Positions 42,412 through 52,366 of a stretch of DNA of 64,000 nucleotides are shown piece by piece. Each line of letters starts with the position of its first letter. Positions within the stretch are counted from its first letter, which is position 1. The DNA comes from Entamoeba invadens IP1. Taxonomy: Eukaryota; Evosea; Mastigamoebida; Endamoebidae. The stretch covers positions 323,099 through 387,098 of the forward strand of contig NW_004443770.1 in assembly GCF_000330505.1 (NCBI RefSeq), read 5' to 3'. Position numbers and translations under genes: made by a program. The notes beneath the pieces are model-generated. The model was not told the DNA's origin. It searched no databases and saw nothing but the letters and a program-made list of their open reading frames with translations.

Positions 42412-42847
42412 ATGGACAAAAAGAAAGTCGATTTTGAAAAGCCGAAACCTGAGTTGAAACATTATATGGAAAAACGAATCTATGTCAAAATTCATTGTAA
42501 CAGAGCGATCATAGGAGTATTGCGTGGGTTTGATGAGTATTTAAATCTTGTTTTGGACGACGCGTTTGACGCCTCACACCCAGAAAATCCACAAAAAATC
42601 CAACTCGGTCAAATAGTTTGTGTTTAAAATAACATTTTAAATAACATTTTAAATAACATTTTAAATAACATTTTAAATAACATTTTAAATAACATTTTAA
42701 ATAACATTTTAAATAACATTTTAAATAACATTTTAAATAACATTTTAAATAACATTTTAAGTAACATTTTAAATAACATAGTAGTTAATACGTGGAAACT
42801 CAGTACTGTCACTTGAGACTGTCGACCCGGTTCAACACAAAAACTAA
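42412..42847 (+). CDS. SNRPG: Sm protein SmG (spliceosomal), two exons
   Basis: Exons 42412-42615 and 42785-42847 encode 88 aa, against 76 in human SmG. Exon 1 carries the Sm1 motif: PELKHYMEKRIYVKIHCNRA, then IIGVLRGFDEYLNLVLDDAF, with the Sm-fold Gly/Asp/Asn pattern. Exon 2 begins LIRGNSVLSLETV, the Sm2 motif I-R-G-N-S that completes the RNA-binding site. The single intron of 169 nt starts GTTTGT and ends TAG, and is almost entirely a 12-bp minisatellite. The closest family is SmG (PELKKxMDK start), but LSm7 is related and cannot be fully excluded. SmG is part of the heptameric ring on U1, U2, U4 and U5 snRNAs. Confidence 0.9.
42627..42779. repeat. 12-bp minisatellite inside the SmG intron
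   Basis: Twelve full copies of AAATAACATTTT (42627-42770; the last has one A-to-G change) plus 9 nt of a thirteenth. The unit contains no donor-like GTTTGT or extra TAG, so copy number can change without creating new splice signals. Confidence 0.97.
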
Positions 42848-44624
42848 ATGATTGTTACACACTGGTTGCGTGTTATGTTATCTGCTCTTTTTTGTTGAGT
42901 ATGTGAAGAGAGTGCAAATAAAGTTAAAATTACACAAGTTTAATAAAAAATATAGTTATTTAATTAAAAAAATAAAGTTATTTATCGACTTCGATACGAA
43001 CGAAGTAGTATGTGATTGAAAAGAGTGAAAAAAGAAAGGAAAGTGACAAGTTGAGAGTTTTTGTTGTGATCTTTATTTTCGAAATTGTCAAAGTGAGTAA
43101 AAATGTTGTGAAGTTTGGTTATGCTTTGAGGTTAAAAATGTTACCTCGAAAGTGAAAACTAAAGTTGTTTGTGTTCTTGTGAAATACTTTAGACAACAAC
43201 AAATTAACTTGTGATATCTTTCTAACAACAAAATCACAAACAATCTCTTTAAATATAATTTTAGAAAAACAAGTAATTTTTTGAAACATAAATTATTTTA
43301 TAGTTATGTCATTTAAAATACTATAATCAAATAAAAAAAATATGTATTATAATGTTATTATATAAATTGCTATATTAATTATACTTATAAATTAATTAAT
43401 TTAATTCTAATTGATTTTTTATTACATATATCGGATCAAAATATAAATCTAATAAAGAAACAATACAAACTATTAATTTATTATTTTTTAACAACAAAAA
43501 AAAGTATGAAGACAATCGAAAACCACAAAATAATATAAATATGTTGTATATTTTATGGTTTTGAATGAATATTAATTAAATATAGTTAATCTACTTATTA
43601 ACTAAAATAGCAAAAAAAAAGAAGAAAGGAAAATTGATTCTAAAAAGAAAAATCAAAAAATCTTTTATTAATAATCTCAACTTAAAACAAGAGATAGGCA
43701 TATACGGTTTTTAGTTCTTTATGAAACGTCAAAATAATAATTAAAACCGAATTGGCACTTTCATATTTTGGTTAATAATTTAATTAATTACATCAGTTTT
43801 AACAATAATTTGTATAAGATTGGAAAATCTGTCAAATGACTTTAAAAATGAAAAACCAAGAATTATTTTTTTCTTTTGGACACCAAGTTAACTTTTTTTA
43901 GATGTTTTGTATAATTTGAACAAAAATTATTTTGTTACATTAACAATAGTATAATTATAATACAATAAATAATATTATATAATACAAATAAAATAAGGTG
44001 TAGTTCTGCGAAAAATTTACCATTATTTATTATTGTTGTCGAAATTATCGATATAGTAAAAAAAGACTGAAAATGCCATTAATACTTAAACAAAAAAATA
44101 AAATGTTAAGATGATAATCCCAAAAATGAGTATTCAAAGGTTACTCCCCGCGATTTAAAAGCAAAACGACTAAGATACAAAACTAAAGTCTTTTTTGGGT
44201 ATTGCAAATAATGACGAAATACTTTTAGAAAGAACAGAAGCTTCTCACCTTAAAACAAGTATAGTTTCATGCTGTTAGTTTCTGCTTTCTCACAGAAAAT
44301 TTTGGCTTTCTTTGACCAAAATCGCGAAAACAACGAATCGATCATTCATCAGGTAACAATCCCATCAATTAGCACAAAATGAACGGAAGTAACCTCTAAT
44401 CGCCAAAATGAACTAAAAAGAACCATAATGTTATTATAACATTTAGAAATCAAAAAGAGATTGACATGATGTTGGAATAATATTTCTTCACTATATTGTC
44501 AATGAGGATTCTTCTACCATTTTTCATCTTAGAACGTATAAAAATAGAGCCTGTTTAACTTCTGTTCTTCCTTTTACTCCTGTGATTGGATTGCTTATCA
44601 GCCCAACTCAAACTGAATTTTCAA
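42848..44624. other. Intergenic, AT-rich, 1.8 kb
   Basis: No coding frame of note. The last 300 bases are less AT-rich and lead into the PH-domain gene. No GAACT at the usual distance. Confidence 0.45.
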
Positions 44625-46124
44625 ATGCCTCTAATTGAACTAAACAAATCGACATCTTCACTCCGGCCGTTTGAATACGAGTGTTGGGCCGAGAAAGTCG
44701 GTGGGTCGATTAAGACTTGGAAGAAGCGTCTCTTCATTTTGAAAGACAATCGGCTGTGGTACTTTGAAGGGAAGAATGATCAATGCGCGAAGGGGTATAT
44801 AGACATTAATATTGGGACGAAGGTGTATGACATCTCCGGGTCCAAAGTCGCGAAGAAGAAGAGTAATGCCTTAGCGATCGAGCCCATCGAACAGAAGTTT
44901 GTTGAATAGTTCATTAATTAACAATTAACTATTGTAAATTAATAATAACTTATTAATAAAATATTAATAACTAGAGACCATCGTGTATATGTCGTAATCT
45001 TCTATACGCAATCCGATTACACCAACATATTCACTCGTCTCCAGAAATTAATAGAACCCCCCAAACAAGAATCTCCACGAAGTGTTGTATTACCCACTCG
45101 TAACTTACCGTTGTATCATCCACCAGTACAATTACAACAACGAGACGGCTTCTCCCCGATTTCCGTCTTCGGGAATGTCGCGCAGTTTGCGGGCAACCCC
45201 CACGGCATTTCAAATTGTCAGGAACTAGTTCAAACGATCGGGTGGATAGTTAAGGATGACGACGCGATGAATTATTGGAAGTATTGGCTTGAATCGTTAC
45301 CGAGTAAACACTCGAATCCTCCTTTATATCCAGATACTGAAGTCAATTATATGCTTCAGATCTCATGTAATATCACGCACACCAAATGGGAAGCTTACGG
45401 ATCACAGCGAGTGATGATCAAACCCATTGCGAGTTATTTGTATAGTGTCGAAGCCCCCGACAAAGAGGTGGAAGCCATCGATAACTATGGATTGTTAACG
45501 AAACCAAAAGTTATAGGTAATTATATTAATACAACTAGTTCATTTGGGATGGACGAGGGGTGGTTCTTCCCAGGCCTCTTTGAGTTATACGTCCTCAAGA
45601 AGATGCAAAGTGGGCCTGATATGGACAAACTTCTGCAATGGTTAAATAACAGTCAGATCACACACGCAATCCAAATTGGAAAGGAAATGGTCACCGACCC
45701 TTCATTTCGACCATCCTGTTTCCAATTTGTGCTCGAAGGAAATACCACGACACGCGTGAATCGTGTGGTGTCTCTCTTTACAACCTTCGGACTCCAAGAA
45801 GTGCCGGTTGAGATCTTAGACGTGTTAAGAAATTTGGGACAGTTATACACCTATTTAGTAATTAGCGTCTCAATCACTCAAATCGGTATTCAAAGAGTCG
45901 GCATTATGATCCCCGACCCAACAGCAGAGATAGTTAGAAGCTTCTTAAAGTCAGACTCGACATACAAACAGACAGCTCTTGTCCATGAGGAAATGCTGGA
46001 TAACCCAGATATAGCTGTCAAATTTGTCGAATATTCATATTTGAGAGAGGGATTTGGAAGAGGAAAGTTCACGGAGGGAAGTGAGGTGATGGTCCACTAT
46101 TTCCTCGGGAGTGAACTTCCTTGA
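44625..46124 (+). CDS. PH-domain protein with unrecognised C-terminal domain
   Basis: Exons 44625-44896 and 44975-46124 (78-nt GTTTGT...TAG intron) encode 473 aa. Residues 15-120 form a pleckstrin homology domain: ECWAEKVGGSIKTWKKRLFI, then LKDNRLWYFEGKNDQCAKGYI, and after the splice HRVYVVIFYTQSDYTNIFTRLQ, with the aromatic C-terminal helix. The PH domain spans the junction, supporting the splice. After a Pro/Gln linker, residues 150-473 are a long, mainly helical domain (GWIVKDDDAMNYWKYWLESL; GWFFPGLFELYVLKKMQSG; EVPVEILDVLRNLGQLYTYL) that I do not recognise. PH domains commonly bind phosphoinositides or partners at membranes. The START-domain gene follows on the same strand. Confidence 0.75.
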
Positions 46125-46756
46125 TTTGTATTTCAGTGTTTTTTATTTTAATGTTGTACTACTAAATTATGGTAAAATAACTATTGATATATAATACAAA
46201 AAGCTGTTTTTCTAGGATTGTTATATAGTAACATTTTAATTTTATTAATTATAAATTTCTGATGAAGTTTTAAGAGACAAAATTGATTAAGTGAATTTGA
46301 GAGAATCAGATATGATTGGAATAAATGGTGATGATAATTCTTCAATGCCGAAAAAAGAAAACAGTTTATAAAATAATAGTAAAAATTATCAATTATTGTT
46401 ATTAATTATTATAAATTATTAATATTATTATTCAAAAGTAATAAAGTTTTTATCACATGAAAAAACAAACAAATGAACGATAAAGTGGAATTTAATTCAA
46501 AAATTGTTATAAAAAGTCGATTTGGGCACAAAAAAAGGAGAAATAATCATTTTTTTCATCATCAAAAAATAATTCCAAAACGAAAAATAATCGATTGATA
46601 TCTTTTCTTTAAATTTCAATACTTTTTCGTATTATAAAAATAAAGTTAAATTAACTATTATTTTAAATGTATTTTACTATATACGTTAGAAATTAGTTAA
46701 TTTTTTTATTATTGCATGAATTGGCTTTGTGATTAATAATTTATGGTAATGATGAA
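46125..46756. other. Intergenic, AT-rich
   Basis: Spacer between two same-strand genes. Nothing is recognised. Confidence 0.5.
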
Positions 46757-47476
46757 ATGAGCAACAAGAGAAGAAAGAAATGGTGTTTAAGCTTGGAAAA
46801 ACTAAGAAGAAACAAAATGAAGCCGTTCACAGACGCAGAGTTTGAAGAGTTCAAGACAATGTGTATATCGGACGACGGGTGGACTTTAGCCAACCACGAT
46901 GATATCAACACTGGATACACCACCCAGACCGAAAACTCGTCGACGCTCCGGATGAAGTTGAAGTCCAAGTTGTTTGAGCCGTTTTCTATTAATTTAGTCT
47001 TTGACATGTTGAGCGACCCACAGTTCAGAGCGGAGTGGGACGGAAACATTTTAGAAAGAAAGACCATCGACACCATTGATGAGCACAACGAGATAGACTA
47101 CTACTCTGTCTCAATGCCAGTTGTGTCCAACAGAGACTTTTTGTACCAACGAGGATGGAAATACAACAAAGACGAATTTATTATTATGAATAAGTCCGTT
47201 GTTGACCAAAGAGCACCAGAAGTCAGCGGAATTGTCAGAGCAAATATCCGCATTTCAGGATATATGGTCAGAATCGAGGATGGAAAGTGTAAATTGTATT
47301 ATATTGCGCACAACGACTGGAACGGATGGATCCCGAGTTTTATATTCAACACGTTTGGACCGTCGTTCTGCCCGTCTGTACTTAACAAAATGGCTGCGGG
47401 ATGCAAGAAGTACGAGGATTGGTATAAACAACAAAAGCCGTATGAAAGACCATGGAAAAAGCTGATTGAAGTCTGA
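46757..47476 (+). CDS. START-domain lipid-binding protein
   Basis: The 239-aa protein is nearly all START domain from about residue 30: INLVFDMLSDPQFRAEWDGN, IDYYSVSMPVVSNRDFLYQR, GIVRANIRISGYMVRI and a C-terminal helix ending KYEDWYKQQKPYERPW. The W-D-x-N and P-x-x-x-x-R-D patterns are those of the StARD2/7/10 (PC-transfer) group. The start is preceded by a Lys/Arg-rich run. START proteins bind one lipid or sterol in a central pocket and move it between membranes; the ligand cannot be predicted here. No signal peptide or membrane segment, so it is probably cytosolic. Confidence 0.88.
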   Translation: MSNKRRKKWCLSLEKLRRNKMKPFTDAEFEEFKTMCISDDGWTLANHDDINTGYTTQTENSSTLRMKLKSKLFEPFSINLVFDMLSDPQFRAEWDGNILERKTIDTIDEHNEIDYYSVSMPVVSNRDFLYQRGWKYNKDEFIIMNKSVVDQRAPEVSGIVRANIRISGYMVRIEDGKCKLYYIAHNDWNGWIPSFIFNTFGPSFCPSVLNKMAAGCKKYEDWYKQQKPYERPWKKLIEV

Positions 47477-47630
47477 ATGTTTTTTAACAGTAATTTACCA
47501 TTATCATACTCCGTTTTATTTCAATGTTCACTTCACTCTTATCTATTAAGTTTATACGATTAAATAAATACAATTTCGTACTTTTTCATTGATAGTAAAT
47601 AATAATAAATAAATCATAAATAACCAAAAT

Positions 47631-48639
47631 CTACTCTAAACAATCAAACAAACAAAACGGTGTGCCTATAGTCTCCACAACGACAATTTCATTTGCTTCA
47701 ACGCACTTGTATTTATCGACACTCCCGTCCTGGTGCAACACAACAAATTCTCCATTTCCAATAAATAAAATGTTCACACATGTTTGTTCGACTTTGATCT
47801 GTGCCACAGGAGCATCAACACTGGAGTACCATTTCGATTTTGCCTTTCCTTGGATATCAAAGATAGACACTAACAAGTCACTTGAGTAGACGAGAACGTA
47901 TCTTTTGTCCGGGTCTATAGCGATGATCAGAACCTGAGCTGTTGTAAGTCCTCTTTGAAACTCCTTCACCTTCTCACCCCCACTAAGGTTCCAGAGACGG
48001 ACCATAAGTCCCTCGACACTGGAAGAGCACAGCAGTGAAACTTGTCTATCTGTGGTGAAGTTAGTAACATTGTGTTTGTGGCATTTCAAAATTGTTTGTT
48101 TCATAGTTTGTAAATCACTCAGAACGATCTCCCCCATCTTCTTGTTAGGGAGGAGCAAGAGATTACTCTGCGCGTTATACTCCAAACACCCTCTTCCGTT
48201 GAAATCAGTCTCTATATTGATGATTTCGTTTGTCGCAAATTTGTATATTTTGACTTCCGTCTGAAAGACGATGAAGAGGATCTTTCGTGTCATTTTCAGG
48301 CGTAAGACCCGGGACGGAAAAGTCTCTTTAAACAGTTCTGCATTCTTTTTGTCGTCAAAGACTACAACGGTGCTATTCGATACATATGGGTTCTTCCCGC
48401 CCCCAGCAAATGAAATAACATTTGAATCGTCTAACACCGAAATCGCTCCAATACCCTTTCGAAACGCTTTTTGTTATTGTCAGTCTAGTTAGTGTAAAAA
48501 GAGACTTCAAACTCCGATTGAACACTTTCGTGAAGGTGCCGTTGTCCATTGAATATACCGCAAACCCATATGTCGTGCCAATGGCAATTCGGTCGCCTTT
48601 TTCGTTCACAGAGGTGCACAGAATTTTGAGCTCCTCCAT
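47631..48639 (-). CDS. PROPPIN (Atg18/WIPI-like) with FQRG, divergent paralogue
   Basis: Exons 48639-48513 and 48466-47631 join across a 46-nt intron to 320 aa. The donor is GTTTGA, the only one in the window not GTTTGT, and the acceptor is AAG. The splice gives FNRTFRKGIGAISVLDD, aligning with the family segment FKRNFNGGVGIIELL in the neighbouring paralogue. It is a seven-bladed WD-type propeller of the PROPPIN class. The phosphoinositide motif normally reading L/FRRG is FQRG here (KEFQRG), so one of the two arginines that bind PI3P/PI(3,5)P2 is lost. Lipid binding may be weakened (inference). It lies head to head with a conventional PROPPIN at 48960. Confidence 0.85.
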
Positions 48640-48959
48640 CTGATTTATTTAGTTTCATTTATAGTAATTGAATAAGATCAACCTGAAATGATTCATATGG
48701 TATTTTTATTATTATAATAGTATTCTTGTTCCTATAAATATAACGGCATTAGAATGACTAAAAATAAAAGTACTTAAAAATAAAATGATACAACACATGA
48801 AAGCAATAAATCATATCCGGTAAAAATGTAATGACTTTGTAATGAAAAGTATCTGTTCCCGAGAAAACACAACAAAATGGAGTCCACTTCTTCCCACTTT
48901 TGTTGTTCTCATTTTCTCCTCAAAGGCTTTGTGGAAACTTTTAATCCACAAATCAGTGA
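48640..48959. promoter_or_regulatory. Shared 320-bp region between divergent PROPPIN genes
   Basis: The two starts face away from each other, so this is a bidirectional promoter candidate. A 28-codon upstream frame (48877-48963) begins MESTSSHFCCSHFLLKG and its TGA overlaps the plus-strand gene's ATG. Confidence 0.4.
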
Positions 48960-50057
48960 ATGACGTCAGACACACAGAAAATACTGTGCATCAGTTTTAA
49001 CCAAGATTATTCATGCTTTGCTCTAGGCACTACACATGGATTTTCAGTCTATGGCATAGACCAAAATCATCTCAGAGAACGATTTAAACGCAATTTTAAT
49101 GGGGGTGTTGGTATCATCGAGTTGTTGTATAAGTCAAATTTAGTTGGTTTGTTCATTTACTATTATTCTAGTACTTTATAATAATACCAATTGGTATTAT
49201 TACGTTACTATAATTATTACAATAAAGAATAACACGCAGCTTTGGTTGGGGGCGGCCCACAACCAGTGTTTCCACCAACGAAATTGATCATATGGGATGA
49301 CTACCAAAACAAGGGCATTGCAGAGTTAGAGTACGACACGCCTGTTCGTGCTGCACGATTGAAACGGGATATAATTGTTGTGGTTGTTGAAACAAATGTG
49401 TTTGTGTACGACTTCAGAAATTTGAACCTTCGGCAGACGTATAAGACGTGTCCAAATCCAAATGGGTTGGTTGCCGTCTCCTCTTCTGATAACAAAGTGA
49501 TCGCATACCCGTCGATAGAAGACGGTAAAGTCGTTGTTACAAACTTAGAGACTAACACCTCAGTCACTATTGAAGCACACAAACACAACATCTCCGCTTT
49601 AAGTCTCTCGCCCGAGTCCAATATATTAGTGACTGCAAGTGTTGAAGGGACACTATTTAGAGTCTGGGACACGTTACGTGGCGACAAAATTGGCGAGTTC
49701 CGTCGTGGCAAGAATGCCGCAGTCATCTATTCCATCAACTTTTCACAAGACGGGAAGTTCATAGTGACAAACAGTAATCGCGGGACGGTACATGTGTATA
49801 CCCTTCAGCAAGACGGTGATGTTGTCAACAAAGAGTCCACATTTGCCAAAATGGTACCAGGCTTCTCTGGGGTCTATGGGTGTTGTGAATGTTCCATACC
49901 TCCAGATATCTACACTGCAGTGTTTTTTGGTTGGCAGAATTCGTTGAACATGACAGTGATGGGAATAACTATAGATGGAGTGTTCACTAAATTCAGAGTA
50001 GAGAATGATAAAGGGCAACTTACTATGGTCTCCGATGAGTCTTCCCCTATTCTGTGA
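48960..50057 (+). CDS. PROPPIN (Atg18/WIPI-like) with canonical FRRG
   Basis: Exons 48960-49146 and 49240-50057 (93-nt GTTTGT...CAG intron) encode 334 aa. The joint reads SNLVALVGGGPQPVFPPTKL, the well-conserved family segment N-x-x-A-L-V-G-G-G-x-x-P. GDKIGEFRRG carries the phosphoinositide-binding FRRG. The closest subgroup by eye is WIPI3/WIPI4 (WDR45). PROPPINs bind PI3P on autophagosome precursors and endosomes and recruit lipid-transfer or scission partners. Together with the divergent neighbour it probably arose by local duplication. The start is the first ATG, although a short upstream frame overlaps it. Confidence 0.92.
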
Positions 50058-50134
50058 CTTCTTTCTTCTTTGGTTCTTATTTACTAAAACAAATAGTTTT
50101 TTAATAGTATAAAAGATAAGTTTCTTAGTCGGAG

Positions 50135-50755
50135 TTAAAGAGCACACCGCGGAGTGAAGCGGACTATATAGAGCTTCTCTGTTTGAAGACCGACAGAGTC
50201 AATCACTTTGGGTGTTAAATAATGCTTTGCGGCCAATTCAAAAATCTCTTTGGGGTTGTTGTCTTGAACTAAAACAATGTAAGCAACACCCGTCGGCGTT
50301 AATATGTCCCAAAGCCTTTCAATGACACAATCGATTTTCTCACGACCGTCTTTCCCACCCGCCCAACTCAAAGCTATGTACGACGAGTGTAATTCCTCTT
50401 CCGGTGTAGGGACATATGGCGGATTGTAGATGAACAAGTCCACTGACTCGTCTCGTATCCCATCTAACAGCGACATTTTCAAAAAGTTTCCAGAGGGGTG
50501 AACTTGTTGTGCGCACGCCAGTGCAAATGGGTTGATGTCGCTCGACAGACTATAAAGAGATGGAATCAAGTGTTGGATGTGAGCCGAGACAATTCCACTC
50601 CCGCACCCTATTTCCAACGATACAGCAGGCTTTCTTTCTTTAATATATTCTATTTCGTTGGTGAGTGCGTCCATGAGTAGATAAGTGTCTACCTCTGGTT
50701 TATATACATTCTCCCAAGTGGACTGAGGAACACCAACTACTGGGTATTTCGACAT
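50135..50755 (-). CDS. Class I methyltransferase, eRF1 N5-glutamine type (MTQ2/HEMK2)
   Basis: The 206-aa protein has the SAM-binding GCGSG loop within SLEIGCGSGIVSAHI, an acidic motif II residue in SSDINPFAL and the catalytic NPPY signature (FIYNPPYVPTP). The following residues ELHSSYIALSWAGGKDGREK match HEMK2/N6AMT1 closely. The enzyme methylates the glutamine of the GGQ motif in eukaryotic release factor 1, usually with the small zinc-finger partner Trm112. Length is close to the human protein (214). The stop lies 77 bp from the PROPPIN stop (convergent). Confidence 0.92.
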   Translation of the reverse strand: MSKYPVVGVPQSTWENVYKPEVDTYLLMDALTNEIEYIKERKPAVSLEIGCGSGIVSAHIQHLIPSLYSLSSDINPFALACAQQVHPSGNFLKMSLLDGIRDESVDLFIYNPPYVPTPEEELHSSYIALSWAGGKDGREKIDCVIERLWDILTPTGVAYIVLVQDNNPKEIFELAAKHYLTPKVIDSVGLQTEKLYIVRFTPRCAL

Positions 50756-50763
50756 ATGTTCTC

Positions 50764-50899
50764 AAACTATAATTAATAGTTTCATTTTTTCTATAATTAA
50801 TTAACTATAATTAATAATAATTTTTTTAATAATCAATAAAATATAATTAATAGTAATTTTTTAATAATTAATTAACTATAATTAATAGTAATTTTTTAA
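50764..50899. repeat. Imperfect AT-rich tandem repeat upstream of MTQ2
   Basis: About four units of 33-38 bp share ACTATAATTAATAGTAATTT with a T-run and ATTAATTA linker. The core ACTATAATTAATAGT is itself nearly palindromic. It begins eight bases upstream of the MTQ2 ATG, so it lies in that promoter. Confidence 0.7.
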
Positions 50900-51040
50900 C
50901 ACTCGTAATTTTTCCACTTCCAAAAAAAATACAAATTCTAGAAACCCTAGAGGATTTGTGATCCCCTTCTATTTAAAGATAGCACGACGTTAAAGAAAGA
51001 GTTTCAAAAGAAAAAACGCCAAAATAAAATACCGATTGAT

Positions 51041-51958
51041 TTAATTGGTCTTTTCAGCTTGGGCGGGTTGTGGAGCTTCTACAGGTACGGCGACGGTCAA
51101 AGCGGCCTGTTGTTTAGCCTTGTCAGCGGAGTCCTTGTCGAGTTTGGCTTGGAGTTTCATTTGTTTCTGGTTGTGTTTGAAGCCGTTGATTCTACCGCCG
51201 AACTCTCTGTACATGTGGACGTTATCGAAGTACAAAGACTTGACGTTTTCGACAAGAGCGTTGAAGGTAGCGGTGTCTTCCTTAGCGATGTCAGTAATAG
51301 CAAGGCAAGCGGCCGTCTTTTTGTGAATGATCTTACCGAGTCTAGCCTTTCCTTTAACGATGCAGTAAGGGACTTCGAGCTTCTTGCACAAGTAAGGCAT
51401 GAACAAGACCATTTCGAGTGGGCAGACGTCGTGAGCGATGATGACCAATTTTGCTTGTTTCTTCTCGATCAACTTAGTGACCAAGTTCAATCCGGATTTG
51501 ACAAATGGCTTCACAGCAGTGTTTTTGGTGACTTTTGGGGCCTTCTCCTTCTTAGCAAGTTTCTCTGCTAATTCCTTAGCTGCGGCTTTGATTCTTGCTC
51601 TCCTGACAGCACTCTCTTCTGGCTTAATATGATCCAAGACTTTGAATAATGAAAGAGCATTCTGTTTATCCAAAGTGTGGTTGTAGAAGATATTGACCGC
51701 TGGGGGGACTTTCAAACGCTTCATCAAAATTCTTTTCTCCTTCTGGACACGGACGTATCTTGGGAATTTAACATAACGGGACAAGTCACGCTTGTGTTGG
51801 ACATTCCCCATCCCAAAGGTCTTTGGGGTGGACTTAATCAATGGATTCGCAATTTTGACGGCCTTCGTGCGCTTAGCCTTCTTTGTCACCTCCTTCCCTG
51901 ACATCTCGACAAACTTATTAGTTAACCCTAATTCTTCAGATTTCAAAGATGTTGACAT
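51041..51958 (-). CDS. RPL7A: Large-subunit ribosomal protein eL8 (L7a)
   Basis: The 305-aa protein matches eL8 along its length: NPLIKSTPKTFGMGNVQHKR, DLSRYVKFPRYVRVQKEKRI, LKRLKVPPAVN-type motif (RLKVPPAVNIFYN), then the L7Ae/L30e fold with LVIIAHDVCPLEMVLFMPYL, VPYCIVKGKARLG and the C-terminal Lys-rich helix. The tail ends in an Ala/Pro/Val-rich extension (PVEAPQPAQAEKTN) typical of amoebic ribosomal proteins. A second Met at residue 19 (51904) is an alternative start closer to the human length (266). It binds 25S/28S rRNA in the 60S subunit. Confidence 0.96.
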   Translation of the reverse strand: MSTSLKSEELGLTNKFVEMSGKEVTKKAKRTKAVKIANPLIKSTPKTFGMGNVQHKRDLSRYVKFPRYVRVQKEKRILMKRLKVPPAVNIFYNHTLDKQNALSLFKVLDHIKPEESAVRRARIKAAAKELAEKLAKKEKAPKVTKNTAVKPFVKSGLNLVTKLIEKKQAKLVIIAHDVCPLEMVLFMPYLCKKLEVPYCIVKGKARLGKIIHKKTAACLAITDIAKEDTATFNALVENVKSLYFDNVHMYREFGGRINGFKHNQKQMKLQAKLDKDSADKAKQQAALTVAVPVEAPQPAQAEKTN

Positions 51959-52366
51959 GTTACTATTGTTTACTATTACTTACTATTTATTTGGTTTTAA
52001 AGGGTCTTTAAGTTCTATTTTTGTTTTTACTTTATAGTTGTTATATGTTATTGTATTTCAAAATCTTCGCATCGATTCATGACTAACAGTCACGAAGAAA
52101 AGTGCTAGAGTAATGGATTCTACTCACTTGTGTGTGGATGTGAGATATCAATGCTGTTGAATGAATAAAGATATAATATATTGTATAGTAAATTGTGTTA
52201 TATTTTTAATAAAATATATCGGCATTCAAAAAATAAAAAACAATGTTTTTTTACATGCTAGTATATATATTACCGATATACAATTGAATGTCCAAACTTC
52301 ACAACTTCCTTTCAATTGTTTTAATCAATCAGAACTTCAACTATTTACTACTTGAATTTCGAGTTT
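51959..52366. other. Intergenic between divergent genes
   Basis: Promoter region of eL8 (minus) and the RING gene (plus). It has a less AT-rich patch at 52070-52150 with no coding frame. GAACT is present at 52332-52336. Confidence 0.45.
52332..52336 (+). promoter_or_regulatory. GAAC-type core promoter motif
   Basis: GAACT 30 nt before the RING-protein ATG. Confidence 0.35.

Noticed and set aside
42624..42812. 62-codon minus-strand frame of M-L-F-K repeats
   Set aside because: Created by the 12-bp minisatellite, whose unit is a multiple of three; lies in the SmG intron.
51045..51571. Two long plus-strand frames opposite eL8
   Set aside because: Shadows of a G/C-richer, highly expressed gene on the other strand.
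52070..52150. Less AT-rich patch upstream of the RING gene, considered as a snoRNA or snRNA
   Set aside because: No convincing C/D or H/ACA box pairs or Sm site could be found by eye.
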